Below are positions 24,964 to 33,516 of a stretch of DNA of 57,932 bases, piece after piece. A program made the translations under genes and the position numbers. The notes under the pieces are model-generated. The model was given only the letters and a program-made list of their open reading frames with translations, was not told the origin of the DNA and did not search any database. Numbering within the stretch: position 1 is the first letter of the stretch; every line of letters starts with the position of its first letter. The stretch is taken from contig NZ_LIPP01000022.1 of NCBI RefSeq assembly GCF_001418335.1, positions 1-57,932 of the forward strand. Direction: 5' to 3'. The stretch is from Streptomyces aurantiacus. Its GTDB lineage: Bacteria > Actinomycetota > Actinomycetes > Streptomycetales > Streptomycetaceae.

Positions 24964-25944
24964 GTGATGGGCAACCTTGAGTCGTTCCAGGACGAGTTGG
25001 CGGCCAGCGGGTTTCCGCCGCTGGTCAACAAGCTGGCCGGGGCGGGCTTCCGGGGCCGGATCGCCACCCGTGACCTCGGGCCGCTGCGGCTGGTCTCCCT
25101 CGACACGCCCGAGAGCGCCTGCGTCGGGCGGGAGCGCGACGCCTCCGACGGCGAGAACCTGGCGGTCAAGGTGATGACCCGGGGCCGGACGCGGATCGAG
25201 CAAGGGCCCGGCGAGGCCGAACTCGGGCCGACCGACCTGGTACTGCTCGATCCCACTCGTACGCTCCGATTCGAGAGCACCGCCGCGGCGCACGTCACCA
25301 TCCTGGTTCCGCGCCGGGAGCTTCGGATCCGGCCCGCGCAGATCGACCGGCTCATCGGCGTACGCATCGACGGCAGCCACGGCCCGGGCGCTCTCGTCTC
25401 CGTGCTGGCCCGGGAGTCGGCGTGGTCGGCGACCGAGTTCCGCGAGGCGGAGGCGCTGCGGTCGGCGGCGGCCGTCGTCGAGCTGATCGCGGTCGCCCTG
25501 GAGGCTCGGCTCGGCGACGAACAACCGGCCCCGGACGAGTGGCTGCGGAGCCGGATCGCCGGCTACATCGAGACCCGGCTGGCCGATCCCGATCTGTCCC
25601 CACCCGGCATCGCCGTCGCCCACAACATGTCCGTACGCCGGCTGCACAAGCTGTTCGAGGACCAGCCGCTCACCGTCGCAGCCCTGATCCGCCGTCGCCG
25701 CCTGGAGCGCTGCCGGGCAGAGCTGACCGGAAGCGGACGTACGGTCACCGCCGTGGCCGCCCGGTGGGGATTCTCCGATCCCACCCATTTCAGCAAGCTC
25801 TTCAAGGCGACGTACGGCTACAACGCCCGTGCACTGGTAACCAGCAACCGTGCACAGACGACCAAGACGCGCACAGCCGGCCCGGACAAGGATGGTGGTG
25901 ACCAAGGCAGGCAAGAGCAACAGGAGAAGTCGTGGCGAAGGTAA
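24964..25944 (+). CDS. AraC-family transcriptional regulator
   Basis: 326 residues. The N-terminal 170 match the AraC-binding-like domain (DLGPLRLVSLDTPESACVGR, LGPTDLVLLDPTRTLRFES). The C-terminus holds two HTHs (GIAVAHNMSVRRLHKLFEDQPLTVAALIRRRRLERCRAEL; TVTAVAARWGFSDPTHFSKLFKATYG). The overlapping downstream cupin gene (13 nt) suggests co-transcription. GTG 24964 and ATG 24967 are both possible. A hydrophilic tail after residue 290 is outside the domain. Confidence 0.92.
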   Translation: MMGNLESFQDELAASGFPPLVNKLAGAGFRGRIATRDLGPLRLVSLDTPESACVGRERDASDGENLAVKVMTRGRTRIEQGPGEAELGPTDLVLLDPTRTLRFESTAAAHVTILVPRRELRIRPAQIDRLIGVRIDGSHGPGALVSVLARESAWSATEFREAEALRSAAAVVELIAVALEARLGDEQPAPDEWLRSRIAGYIETRLADPDLSPPGIAVAHNMSVRRLHKLFEDQPLTVAALIRRRRLERCRAELTGSGRTVTAVAARWGFSDPTHFSKLFKATYGYNARALVTSNRAQTTKTRTAGPDKDGGDQGRQEQQEKSWRR

Positions 25945-26393
25945 ACATCGTCCGCCCCGGTGAGGGCGAGATCCTCGGCAGCGGGGCACAGCAGATCCGC
26001 ATCCTGGAGAACGGCGAGCACACCGACCACCGGCTGGGGTTCGCCGAGGTCACCATTCCGCCGGGCACCCCGAGCCCGTTGCAGCACCGCCACGCCCAGC
26101 ATGACGAGGGCTTCTACGTGCTGGCGGGAACTTTCCGGTTCACCGTCGGCGAGGACCAGTACGACGCCGGGCCGGGCACCTGGGTCATCGTGCCGACCGG
26201 GGCGCCGCACACGTTCGCCAACGTCGGCGACGAGAACGCGGTCATGCTGAACACCTTCACGCCGGACCTGTATGTGCAGTACTTCCGCGACTTCAAGGCC
26301 ATGATCGATTCCGGGCAGCCGGTCAACGCCGAGACCATGCAACCGCTCTGGAAGAACTACGCCACCGAGATCTCGAACGAATACGCCTCGTGA
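25932..26393 (+). CDS. Single-domain cupin protein
   Basis: 153 residues. Cupin motif 1 is PLQHRHAQHDEGFYVLAGTFRFTVG (HxH and Glu metal ligands); motif 2 is PGTWVIVPTGAPHTFANVG (His ligand). It resembles quercetin-dioxygenase-like cupins. The GTG start lies inside the AraC gene. Likely function is oxygenation, isomerisation or small-ligand binding; the substrate is unknown. It is the last gene before a transposase remnant. Confidence 0.88.
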   Translation: MAKVNIVRPGEGEILGSGAQQIRILENGEHTDHRLGFAEVTIPPGTPSPLQHRHAQHDEGFYVLAGTFRFTVGEDQYDAGPGTWVIVPTGAPHTFANVGDENAVMLNTFTPDLYVQYFRDFKAMIDSGQPVNAETMQPLWKNYATEISNEYAS

Positions 26394-26407
26394 AGCGCCT
26401 TCAATAC

Positions 26408-26506
26408 GCGCAGCTTCCACAGGATCGCGTTGATCACCTGGCGGTGATCACGCCATCGCCTGCCGCGGGTGGCGACCGGCGGTAGCAGCGGCTTGATCCG
26501 TTCCCG
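26408..26506 (-). pseudogene. Remnant of an IS5-type transposase N-terminus
   Basis: 33 codons on the minus strand read RERIKPLLPP...RGRRWRDHRQVINAILWKLR, matching the start of IS5-family (DUF4096-type) transposases. The reading stops matching right after ILWKLR, where TG.PWRDLPE would be expected. The start codon, the rest of the gene and terminal inverted repeats are missing. It lies exactly between the cupin and aldehyde dehydrogenase stops, marking an old insertion or recombination boundary between two catabolic clusters. Confidence 0.8.
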
Positions 26507-26518
26507 ACACGAGACGCC

Positions 26519-27952
26519 CTACGCGTGCGCGCTCAGAGCGATGTACTTCTCCTCCAGGAACTCCAGGATGCCGTCCGAGCCGCCCTCCCGGCCGAGTCCG
26601 CTCTGCTTCACCCCGCCGAAGGGCGCCGCCGGATCGCTCACGACCCCGCGGTTGACCGCGACCATGCCCGCGTCCAGCCGGCCGGCCACCGCCATGGCTT
26701 CACGCTCCTCGCCGAACACGTACGCCATCAGGCCGTAGACGGTGTCGTTCGCCATCCGCACCGCCTCGTCGACGTCGTCGTACCGCACGACCGCCACCAC
26801 CGGGCCGAAGATCTCCGTCCTGGTGATGCCCGAACCGTGCCGCACGTCCGTCAGGAGTGTCACGTCGTAGAAGGCGCCCTGCTCGGCGGACTTGCCGCCG
26901 TGGACGAGGGTGGCTCCCTCCGAGACGGCGGTCTCGACGAGCGCCGCGACCTTGTCGCGCTCGGCGATCGAGACGAGTGCTCCGACCTGTCGTGAGCGGT
27001 CGAGGCCGGGACCGACGGACAGCGCGGCCAGCTCGGCGGTCAGCCGCTCCACGAACTCGTCGTGCCGCGAGCTGTGCACGTAGACGCGGTTGGCTGCCGT
27101 GCACGCCGCGCCGCCGTTACGCATCTTCGCGAGCAACGTCCCCTCGACGGTCACGTCCATGTCGGCGCCGGGGAGTACGACGAGCGGCGCGTTCCCGCCG
27201 AGTTCCATCGAGGCGCTGACCACGCTGTCGGCGCAGACGTGCAGCAGATCGCGCCCGACCTCGGTCGATCCGGTGAACGACAGCTTCCGTACCTCCGGCC
27301 TGTTGATCATCTTGGCCACGGGCGCGGCCGTCGGCACCGGCGTCACCAGGTTGACCACGCCGCTGGGCACCCCGACACGGCGCAGCACCTCGACCATGTA
27401 CGCCGCCGTCAGCGGGGTCTCCCGGGCGGGCTTGAGGATCGTCGTGCAGCCGGCCGCCAGCGCGGGAGCGAGCTTGCGTGTCGCCATGGCCGCGGGGAAG
27501 TTCCACGGGGTGATCAGCAGGGACACACCGATCGGCTGCCGGTCGACGACGATGCGCTTGTCCCCGGCCGGCGAGAGGCGGTACTCCCCGGGAATCCGCA
27601 CCGCCTCCTCGGCGAACCAGCGGAAGAACTCCTTGGCGTAGTTGGCCTCCCCGATCGCGTCGGACCAGGACTTCCCGTTCTCGCGCACGATGATCTCCGC
27701 GAACCGCTCGACCTCCTCGGTGAGCACGTCGTAGGCGGCACGCAGCAACTCGCCGCGCTCCCGCGGAGCGGTTGCCGCCCAAGAGGTCTGCGCCTCGGCG
27801 GCCGCGTCGACTGCGGCCATGCAGTCGTCCTCGGTGGCGGCGGCGAAGCGGGTGATGACGGACAGGTCGCATGGATCGATCACGTCGAAACGCTCACCCC
27901 CACCGCCCGGACGCCACACGCCGTCGATGAAGAGGTCGGCGAGAAGGGTCAT
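26519..27952 (-). CDS. NAD(P)-dependent aldehyde dehydrogenase (succinate-semialdehyde type)
   Basis: 477-residue ALDH. Active-site Cys is C284 (NGGAACTAANRVYV), the general base Glu is in SMELGGNAP, the coenzyme segment is TPWNFPAAMATRKLAPALAAGCTTILKPA, and IFGPVVAVVRYDDVDEA is the conserved late block. It resembles the SSADH branch. The ATG overlaps the Fe-ADH stop by 4 nt. Last gene of the eleven-gene cluster, it would oxidise an aldehyde made by the preceding alcohol dehydrogenase. Confidence 0.93.
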   Translation of the reverse strand: MTLLADLFIDGVWRPGGGGERFDVIDPCDLSVITRFAAATEDDCMAAVDAAAEAQTSWAATAPRERGELLRAAYDVLTEEVERFAEIIVRENGKSWSDAIGEANYAKEFFRWFAEEAVRIPGEYRLSPAGDKRIVVDRQPIGVSLLITPWNFPAAMATRKLAPALAAGCTTILKPARETPLTAAYMVEVLRRVGVPSGVVNLVTPVPTAAPVAKMINRPEVRKLSFTGSTEVGRDLLHVCADSVVSASMELGGNAPLVVLPGADMDVTVEGTLLAKMRNGGAACTAANRVYVHSSRHDEFVERLTAELAALSVGPGLDRSRQVGALVSIAERDKVAALVETAVSEGATLVHGGKSAEQGAFYDVTLLTDVRHGSGITRTEIFGPVVAVVRYDDVDEAVRMANDTVYGLMAYVFGEEREAMAVAGRLDAGMVAVNRGVVSDPAAPFGGVKQSGLGREGGSDGILEFLEEKYIALSAHA

Positions 27953-29208
27953 GAGTCGCTCCGTTCCGTGCGAGACGTGCGAGACGTGCGAGACGTGAGA
28001 GAGCCGGCGTGGGCCTGTTCGAGGATGTCGAGCAGCAGAGCCGGCGGTGCGGGTATCGGCGCTATCGCGACCAGCCGTGCCGAACGCGACGCCAGTTCGG
28101 CGAGCTGAGGCAGTTGCCGCCGGGAGATCCCGATCTCCTCCAGTGACGCCGGTACGCCGATCGCGCGGCCCAGGGCGGCGATCGACGAGATGGCGTCCCG
28201 GGCCCTGGCGTCGGGGGTGCTCGCCGTGGACCCCAGTGCGCCGCCGACCACGGCGATCCGTTCGACGGCCCCGGCGTCGGCGAGGCACGCCTGCAGCACG
28301 TACGGGAGGAGCATTCCGGTGCCGAGCCCGTGCGGCGTCTTGGTGGCCGCGCCGATCGGGTACTGGAGGGCGTGCGAGAGGTGGGTGCCGGTGGCACCGA
28401 ACGAGATGCCGGCGAGGAGGCTGCCGAGGGCGACCTCCTGCCGGGCACGGCGGTTGCCGGGATCGTCGACCGCCACCGCCAGCGAGGTGCCGAGAAGCTC
28501 CACCGCACGCGGCGCCATGACGTCGGAGAAGACGTTCCTGCCGGTGAAGACGGGAAGGGTGGAGCCCCACGACGGTTCGGGCTCGACCGCGGTGAACGAT
28601 TCCACCGCGTGCACCAGGGCGTCGATACCCGCGAACGCGGTCACGCTCCGGGGCGCGCCCATGGTGAACTCGGGGTCGACGATCGCCGTGGTGGGAATCA
28701 GGTACGGGCTGGAGATCCCCACCTTCGTCTCGCGTTCCGGGTCGGACACCACGGCGACGGGGGTCACCTCGGAACCGGTTCCGGCGGTGGTGGGGACGGC
28801 GACGAGCGGCAGCGACGGGCCGGGGACCAGGTTCTCCCCGTAGTACCGGCTCAGCGGCCCGCCGTGCGTGGCGAGCAGCCCGACCAGCTTCGCCGCGTCC
28901 AGCGCGCTTCCCCCGCCGACGGCGAGGACGACGTCGGGTCCGTATCTGCGCGCGAACGCCGCGGCGGCGTCCAGCGACGCGATCGGGAGCTCGGGCAGGA
29001 TGTCGCTGTACACGGCGACGTCGAACCCGTCGGCCTTCAGCCCCGCGATCGTCTCGCCGAAGATCGGGGCATCGTTCAGGAACGGGTCGACGATCGCGAG
29101 GACCCGGCGGCCGGACAGGCGCAGTACCTCGCCCAGTTGCGCCCGCGCCCCGAAGCCGAAGTGGATGCGCGTCGGAAGCCGGAGTGTTCCGGCCGTGCCG
29201 TACGTCAT
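27949..29208 (-). CDS. Iron-containing alcohol dehydrogenase
   Basis: 419-residue group III Fe-ADH. GGGSALDAAK and TTAGTGSEVT bind NAD(P). The metal ligands lie in GIDALVHAVESF (Asp, His), THLSHALQYPI (His) and TPHGLGTGM (His). It could oxidise an alcohol to aldehyde for the next gene, or reduce a maleylacetate-like keto acid; no ring-cleavage dioxygenase is nearby to favour the latter. ATG 29208 has AGGAGA upstream. The C-terminus ends in an expanded Ser-Arg-Thr repeat from a 9-bp DNA repeat. Confidence 0.9.
   Translation of the reverse strand: MTYGTAGTLRLPTRIHFGFGARAQLGEVLRLSGRRVLAIVDPFLNDAPIFGETIAGLKADGFDVAVYSDILPELPIASLDAAAAFARRYGPDVVLAVGGGSALDAAKLVGLLATHGGPLSRYYGENLVPGPSLPLVAVPTTAGTGSEVTPVAVVSDPERETKVGISSPYLIPTTAIVDPEFTMGAPRSVTAFAGIDALVHAVESFTAVEPEPSWGSTLPVFTGRNVFSDVMAPRAVELLGTSLAVAVDDPGNRRARQEVALGSLLAGISFGATGTHLSHALQYPIGAATKTPHGLGTGMLLPYVLQACLADAGAVERIAVVGGALGSTASTPDARARDAISSIAALGRAIGVPASLEEIGISRRQLPQLAELASRSARLVAIAPIPAPPALLLDILEQAHAGSLTSRTSRTSRTERSDS
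27969..27995. repeat. In-frame 9-bp tandem repeat at the Fe-ADH 3' end
   Basis: TGCGAGACG occurs three times in a row with a degenerate fourth unit. On the coding (minus) strand it adds repeated Thr-Ser-Arg triplets to the last 15 residues, outside the catalytic fold. Confidence 0.9.
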
Positions 29209-29324
29209 GGTTCTCCTGTTCGTGCGATGCCTGGGGTGCTTGCTTGTGCATGCGGGGATGCGGGGATGCGGTGGAGGCGCCGGCGGTCGGCTGTACGAGT
29301 GCCGGAGCGGCTGCGGCCGGCGCC

Positions 29325-30302
29325 CTACTTGAGCGCGAGCGCGTTCGGCGGCGAGCCCACTCCGCCGACCAGGTTCAGCGGCTTGCACGTCAGGAAGAAC
29401 TCGTAGACGCCGTCGGCGGCACAGTCGGCGGCGAGGTCGTCGAGCTTCCACAGCTCGCCCAGCGCCATGCCGAGCAGCGCGATGAGCGGACGGTGCAGCA
29501 TCCCGCTGTGATCCACGCCCCGCTCCGGGGGCCGGTCGCCGGCGGACCGGAAGTCGGACTCGGTCACGGGATCGGCCTCGACCGCCGGATTGTCGCCGGC
29601 GACGAGCGCGATCTCGTGGTCCCAGAGCCAGCGCACGACCGACTCCCGCTGGGCCAGGCCCGGCGACTTGTTGCGCTTGTTGAACTCGACGCGTTCCTCG
29701 GCCGACTTGGCCGTGTAGTTCTCGGCCCACCCGGTGCGCAGCAGCAGCATGTCTCCGCCTCGCCAGGTGACGCCCTGCGACCGCGCCACCGCCTCGATGG
29801 TCACGTCGTCGAGCGCGATCGTCTGCTCGCAGTCGTACGGCCTGCCCTCCCGTGCGAAGAAGCGCGGGACGTCGAGCAGAACGCCACGCCCTGCGATGCC
29901 CGACCTGGCCCAGTTGTGGATGCCGAGCGACGTGGAGTTCTCGTCGTTGCCGGACGCCGGGAGCCCTCCGTAGAAGCCGTGCTCCGGATGCCCGATGTGC
30001 CGCAGCGAGTCGAGCTGCGAGGTGGACTGCAGATAGAACGAGTCGAGCCAGTCGTCGCGGTGGAACTCGTTGTTGGCGAAGATGTGGTGCTCGGTACGGG
30101 GCCTGGTCCCCGTCGGATACGGCTCGAAGGCGTTGACGGGGTAGTCGAGGCCGAACCGGCGGCCGGTGCGGACCAGGCGGGCCGCCGCGGCCACCCGCTC
30201 GGGGGTCAGGAAGTTCACGGTGCCCAGCTGGTCGTCACGTCCGAAGACGTCCCAGCTCGAACCGGCGACCTCGGCCGCGGCCAGCTCGTCATAGGTTGGC
30301 AA
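29325..30302 (-). CDS. Cyclase-family (kynurenine formamidase-like) metal hydrolase
   Basis: 325 residues of the cyclase/KynB superfamily. The signature HxGTHxDxPxH appears as QSTSQLDSLRH, keeping the Asp and final His but with Gln at the two earlier His positions. That variant is known in the long-form actinobacterial and proteobacterial branch. GDMLLLRTGWAENY and PAVEADPV are also family blocks. Members hydrolyse amides, cyclic imides or lactam-like rings. It overlaps the IclR gene by 14 nt. In this cluster it may open or deacylate an imported substrate. Confidence 0.85.
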   Translation of the reverse strand: MPTYDELAAAEVAGSSWDVFGRDDQLGTVNFLTPERVAAAARLVRTGRRFGLDYPVNAFEPYPTGTRPRTEHHIFANNEFHRDDWLDSFYLQSTSQLDSLRHIGHPEHGFYGGLPASGNDENSTSLGIHNWARSGIAGRGVLLDVPRFFAREGRPYDCEQTIALDDVTIEAVARSQGVTWRGGDMLLLRTGWAENYTAKSAEERVEFNKRNKSPGLAQRESVVRWLWDHEIALVAGDNPAVEADPVTESDFRSAGDRPPERGVDHSGMLHRPLIALLGMALGELWKLDDLAADCAADGVYEFFLTCKPLNLVGGVGSPPNALALK

Positions 30303-31068
30303 CTGGATTCCTCTCTCGGCTGCGGCCCATTTCCTCGCTGAGTGCGGCAGCGGTGTTCGTGAGCGTGGTGAGTGTCGGTGACCCGGCCGAGAGGTCGGCC
30401 ATCTGGTCGGCCCCGAGCAGTGCGACGGTCGCGCAGATGCCGTACTCGTCGAACACGGGCGCCGCCGCGGCGAACAGGCCGTCGGAGTGGCTCACGATGC
30501 TGTAGCCGGTGCGCCGGACCATGAAGACCCCGGCCTCCAGCTCGGCCCGCTTGGCGTCCGAGATGCCCTCGGTGGCCCGGGCGAACGCCTGCTCGTCCTG
30601 GAAGGCCAGGAAGACCCGCATCTGCGCCGAGGTCAGGTCGAGTTGGGTGCCGGCGTGCACCGTCACGACGACGGTGCGGCTGAGGTCCTCGTGGACGAGC
30701 GCCACGACGGGTCCGCGCGCCCCCCAGGCGGCGAGGACCGTCGTCGTCCGCACGGACGTACTGAGCTTCGCCAGGTACGGCGGCGCGATCTTGATCACAC
30801 GTCGTTGCAGGGCGTGCATCCCGAGCTGCAGCATCAGACCGCCCAGGACGAAGGTGCCGCGACGGTGCCCGCGCTCCAGGATGCCGGCCGTGACGAGCGA
30901 GGTGCAGTAGCGGTAGGCCGTCGTCCGGTTCAGGCCCAGGCGCTCGGCCACATCGGCCGCGGTCAGCTCTGTCGTCTGCGGGTCGAAGAGCGCACAGATC
31001 TGGCCGACCCGCTGGACCGCCTGGATGTCGGAACCGGAAGCCTCGCCACTGGAATCAATGTTCACCAT
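30289..31068 (-). CDS. IclR-family transcriptional regulator
   Basis: 259 residues. N-terminal winged HTH: QAVQRVGQICALFDPQTTELTAADVAERLGLNRTTAYRYCTSLVTAGILERG. The C-terminal effector domain (about 90-250) includes PYLAKLSTSVRTTTVLAAWG and AAAAPVFDEYGICATVALLG. It lies in the middle of the cluster between the binding-protein gene and the cyclase. Perfect palindrome TGAACTGTAGTTCA stands 4 nt before its start, indicating autoregulation. The frame is open to 31128, but ATG 31068 gives the usual N-terminus. Confidence 0.92.
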   Translation of the reverse strand: MVNIDSSGEASGSDIQAVQRVGQICALFDPQTTELTAADVAERLGLNRTTAYRYCTSLVTAGILERGHRRGTFVLGGLMLQLGMHALQRRVIKIAPPYLAKLSTSVRTTTVLAAWGARGPVVALVHEDLSRTVVVTVHAGTQLDLTSAQMRVFLAFQDEQAFARATEGISDAKRAELEAGVFMVRRTGYSIVSHSDGLFAAAAPVFDEYGICATVALLGADQMADLSAGSPTLTTLTNTAAALSEEMGRSRERNPVANL

Positions 31069-31071
31069 GGC

Positions 31072-31101
31072 TGAACTGTAGTTCACATCAAGGGATGAAC
31101 T
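31072..31101. promoter_or_regulatory. IclR operator 1 (TGAACT/AGTTCA)
   Basis: TGAACTGTAGTTCA (31072-31085) is a perfect palindrome with 2-nt centre. A third half-site, TGAACT, is at 31096-31101, 24 bp from the first. It is 4 nt from the IclR start codon, so binding would block transcription or initiation of the IclR-cyclase-ADH-ALDH half of the cluster. The same half-site recurs at 38104-38118. Confidence 0.65.
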
Positions 31102-31131
31102 GGCGCGATGCGTGGGTGTAGGGGGCACATC

Positions 31132-32199
31132 TCAGCCCACCAGCCAGTTGGTGACCTTGGTCGTGACCGTGTCCCAGTTCTTCGCGTACCACTGGACATT
31201 CTGGTACACGACCTCGCCGGTGTTCACCGGTCCGCCCGCCTCGACGAGCTTGGCGTTCGCGCTCAGCTGCGGCTTGGCCTTGCGGTTGACCGGCACGGTC
31301 CCGAGGAGCTCGGAGATCTTCGCCGACGCCGCCGGCTGCGCCACCGACTCCAGGAACTTCTCCGCGGTGGCCTTGTGCTTCGAACCGCGCGGCACGGCCA
31401 GTCCGTTGACCGACGCCACACTCATGTCCCACACCATCTTGACGTTCTTCTTCTCGTCGAGCAGCGCGATCATCCGCGAGTCGGGCGCCAGGAACAGGTC
31501 GACCTGGCCGGAGGCCGCCGCCTGCTGGATCGCGCCCACGTTCGGCGCGAAATAGGTGTCCTTGCGGATGGTGGACCACTTCTTCAGGGCGCGGTCGATG
31601 TCGAGCGGGTAGAGCTTGTCCGGCGCGACACCGTCCGCGAGCAGCGCGAACTCCAGGAGCCCGTTCTGCGGGTTGCTCAGGACGCCGCGCTTGCCGGGGA
31701 ACTTCTTGGTGTCGAAGAAGTCCTTGAGCGTCCTGGGTGCCTTCGCCGCGTCGGAGTAGGCGTCGGCGTTGTAGCCGAAGATGTTCGCGTTCGTGAAGTT
31801 GCCGACGTAGCACTCGCCGACTCCGTCGGCGACCAGGTCCTTGGGGTCGAGCTTGGGCACACTCAGCTTCTCGAAGAGCTTCCCGCAGTGCTGCTCCGCC
31901 GCCGCGGGCGCCACCGAGACGACGTCCCACTTGACGGCACCGCCCAGTACCTGGGCCTTCACCTGGGCGACGTCGGCCGGCGACGAGTTGATGAAGGTCA
32001 CGTCGGGGTTCGCGGCGGTGAAGGGCTTCTGGTGAGCCTTGATCATCGCTTCCTGGCCGGAGCCGCCGTACGCGACGTAGGTGAGCTTCTCCGGGCCGCC
32101 GTCCGACCCCGTCCCGTCACTGGACCCGCAGCCGGCGAGTAGTGTCGCCACCGCGGTGAAACTGACGCCCACAAGGGCGGTTCTCGATCTGGACAGCAT
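31132..32199 (-). CDS. ABC-transporter substrate-binding lipoprotein (polyamine/PotD-like)
   Basis: 355 residues. The signal peptide ends in the lipobox LLAG-C near residue 24, followed by a Gly/Ser linker and a periplasmic-binding fold: LTYVAYGGSGQEAMIKAHQKPFTAANPDVTF, PRTLKDFFDTKKFPGKRGVL, and RGSKHKATAEKFLESV. This is the spermidine/putrescine-type (SBP_bac_8) group. It works with the permeases and ATPase encoded upstream, but is separated from the ATPase by 177 bp. A half-site TGAACATC lies 46-53 nt upstream, so it may have its own regulated promoter. Confidence 0.9.
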   Translation of the reverse strand: MLSRSRTALVGVSFTAVATLLAGCGSSDGTGSDGGPEKLTYVAYGGSGQEAMIKAHQKPFTAANPDVTFINSSPADVAQVKAQVLGGAVKWDVVSVAPAAAEQHCGKLFEKLSVPKLDPKDLVADGVGECYVGNFTNANIFGYNADAYSDAAKAPRTLKDFFDTKKFPGKRGVLSNPQNGLLEFALLADGVAPDKLYPLDIDRALKKWSTIRKDTYFAPNVGAIQQAAASGQVDLFLAPDSRMIALLDEKKNVKMVWDMSVASVNGLAVPRGSKHKATAEKFLESVAQPAASAKISELLGTVPVNRKAKPQLSANAKLVEAGGPVNTGEVVYQNVQWYAKNWDTVTTKVTNWLVG

Positions 32200-32376
32200 G
32201 GTCTTACCTCTCCTGAAGGGCTTGTCGGATCACGTCGATCCGGTGATGTTCACTATCCGACTATCAGCACCGTGATACGAACACGACGGTCAAGGGGTGC
32301 TGATCCCTGCCGGGTCGGCCTGCTTGCCGGCCGGGCGGGTGTGCCGTGAGGTGGTCGGTGCGGGGCCGGTGCGGGG

Positions 32377-33516
32377 TCAGGCCGCGACGATCCGCTGGGC
32401 GCGCGGCCACCACCAGATGACGACGGTGTCGCCGATGGCGTACTCGCCGCGGAGCGCGCTGGTACGCGCGCGGCCGGGGAGCCCGCCGGCACCCATGGCG
32501 AGCAGCAGTGTGCGGTACGAGCCCATGTACTCGACGTCGCGCACCGTCGCCCGTACGGCGTTGGCACCCGAGGGCACGGCGTCGCGGCTGCCCGCGACCT
32601 CGACGTCCTCGGGCCGCACGACGATCGCGCTGCTCGCGCGCACGCCGGGATGCGCGGCGACGGTGCCGGGCTCGACGATCCAGCTCTCGCCGTCCTGGGC
32701 GACCTTCTCGTCGAGTGCGGCCTGCCCCAGCTCGAAGACGTTCGAGTCGCCGAGGAACCGTGCGGTGAACAGGGTCTCGGGCTCGGTGTACAGCTGCTGC
32801 GGTGTGCCGATCTGTTCGATGTGGCCGTTGTTGAACAGCGCGATCCGGTCGGAGAGGTTCATCGCCTCCTCCTGGTCGTGCGTCACGAAGACGAACGTCG
32901 ATCCCACCTCGCGATGGATCCGCCGGATCTCCACCTGCAGCGCCGACCGCAGGTTGCGGTCGAGCGCGCCCAGCGGCTCGTCCAGCAGGAGCGCCTTGGG
33001 CTCGAAGACGATCGCACGGGCCAGCGCGACGCGTTGCTGCTGCCCACCGGAGAGCTGCGAGGGATAGTCGCCGTCGCGCCCTGTCAGCTGCACGAGTTCG
33101 AGTACGTCCGCGACCTTGCGGGCGATCTCCTCCTTGCCGGCCTTGCGTTCGCGCAGCGGGTAGGCGACGTTCTGCGCGACCGACATGTGCGGGAACAGCG
33201 CGTAGTTCTGGAACAGCATGCCGAGGTTCCGCCGGTGCGGCGGCACGTTGCCCACATCGGCCCCGTTGAGCGAGATGGTGCCCGCGGTGAGTGTTTCGAA
33301 CCCGGCGACGAGGTTGAGGGTGGTCGTCTTGCCCGAGCCGCTCGGTCCGAGCAGCGTCATGAACTCGCCGGGTTCGATCGTCAGTGAGATGTCGTCGACC
33401 GCGGGCGAGGCGAGCCCGTAGTCCTTGGTGACGCCGGCCAGCCGGATCTCGGTGCCGAGTCCGGTCCCGGACGACGGCTCGGTGGCCTTCACCGTGGTCT
33501 CACGTGTCATCGGCAT
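32377..33516 (-). CDS. ABC-transporter ATPase, PotA/FbpC-like
   Basis: 379 residues. Walker A is GPSGSGKTT, Q-loop FQNYALF, signature LSGGQQQR, Walker B ALLLDEP, and H-loop VTHDQ. A C-terminal TOBE domain starts near residue 280 (SSAIVVRPEDVEV). The whole is the 'MolyTOBE/CUT1' architecture of polyamine and thiamine importers. ATG 33516, with AGGAGA upstream, overlaps the permease stop by 17 nt. It powers import through the two neighbouring permeases. Confidence 0.93.
   Translation of the reverse strand: MPMTRETTVKATEPSSGTGLGTEIRLAGVTKDYGLASPAVDDISLTIEPGEFMTLLGPSGSGKTTTLNLVAGFETLTAGTISLNGADVGNVPPHRRNLGMLFQNYALFPHMSVAQNVAYPLRERKAGKEEIARKVADVLELVQLTGRDGDYPSQLSGGQQQRVALARAIVFEPKALLLDEPLGALDRNLRSALQVEIRRIHREVGSTFVFVTHDQEEAMNLSDRIALFNNGHIEQIGTPQQLYTEPETLFTARFLGDSNVFELGQAALDEKVAQDGESWIVEPGTVAAHPGVRASSAIVVRPEDVEVAGSRDAVPSGANAVRATVRDVEYMGSYRTLLLAMGAGGLPGRARTSALRGEYAIGDTVVIWWWPRAQRIVAA

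Noticed and set aside
27949..29208. Fe-ADH as maleylacetate reductase of a resorcinol/hydroxyquinol pathway
   Set aside because: No ring-cleavage dioxygenase or aromatic hydroxylase is present in the cluster; the general Fe-ADH call is safer.
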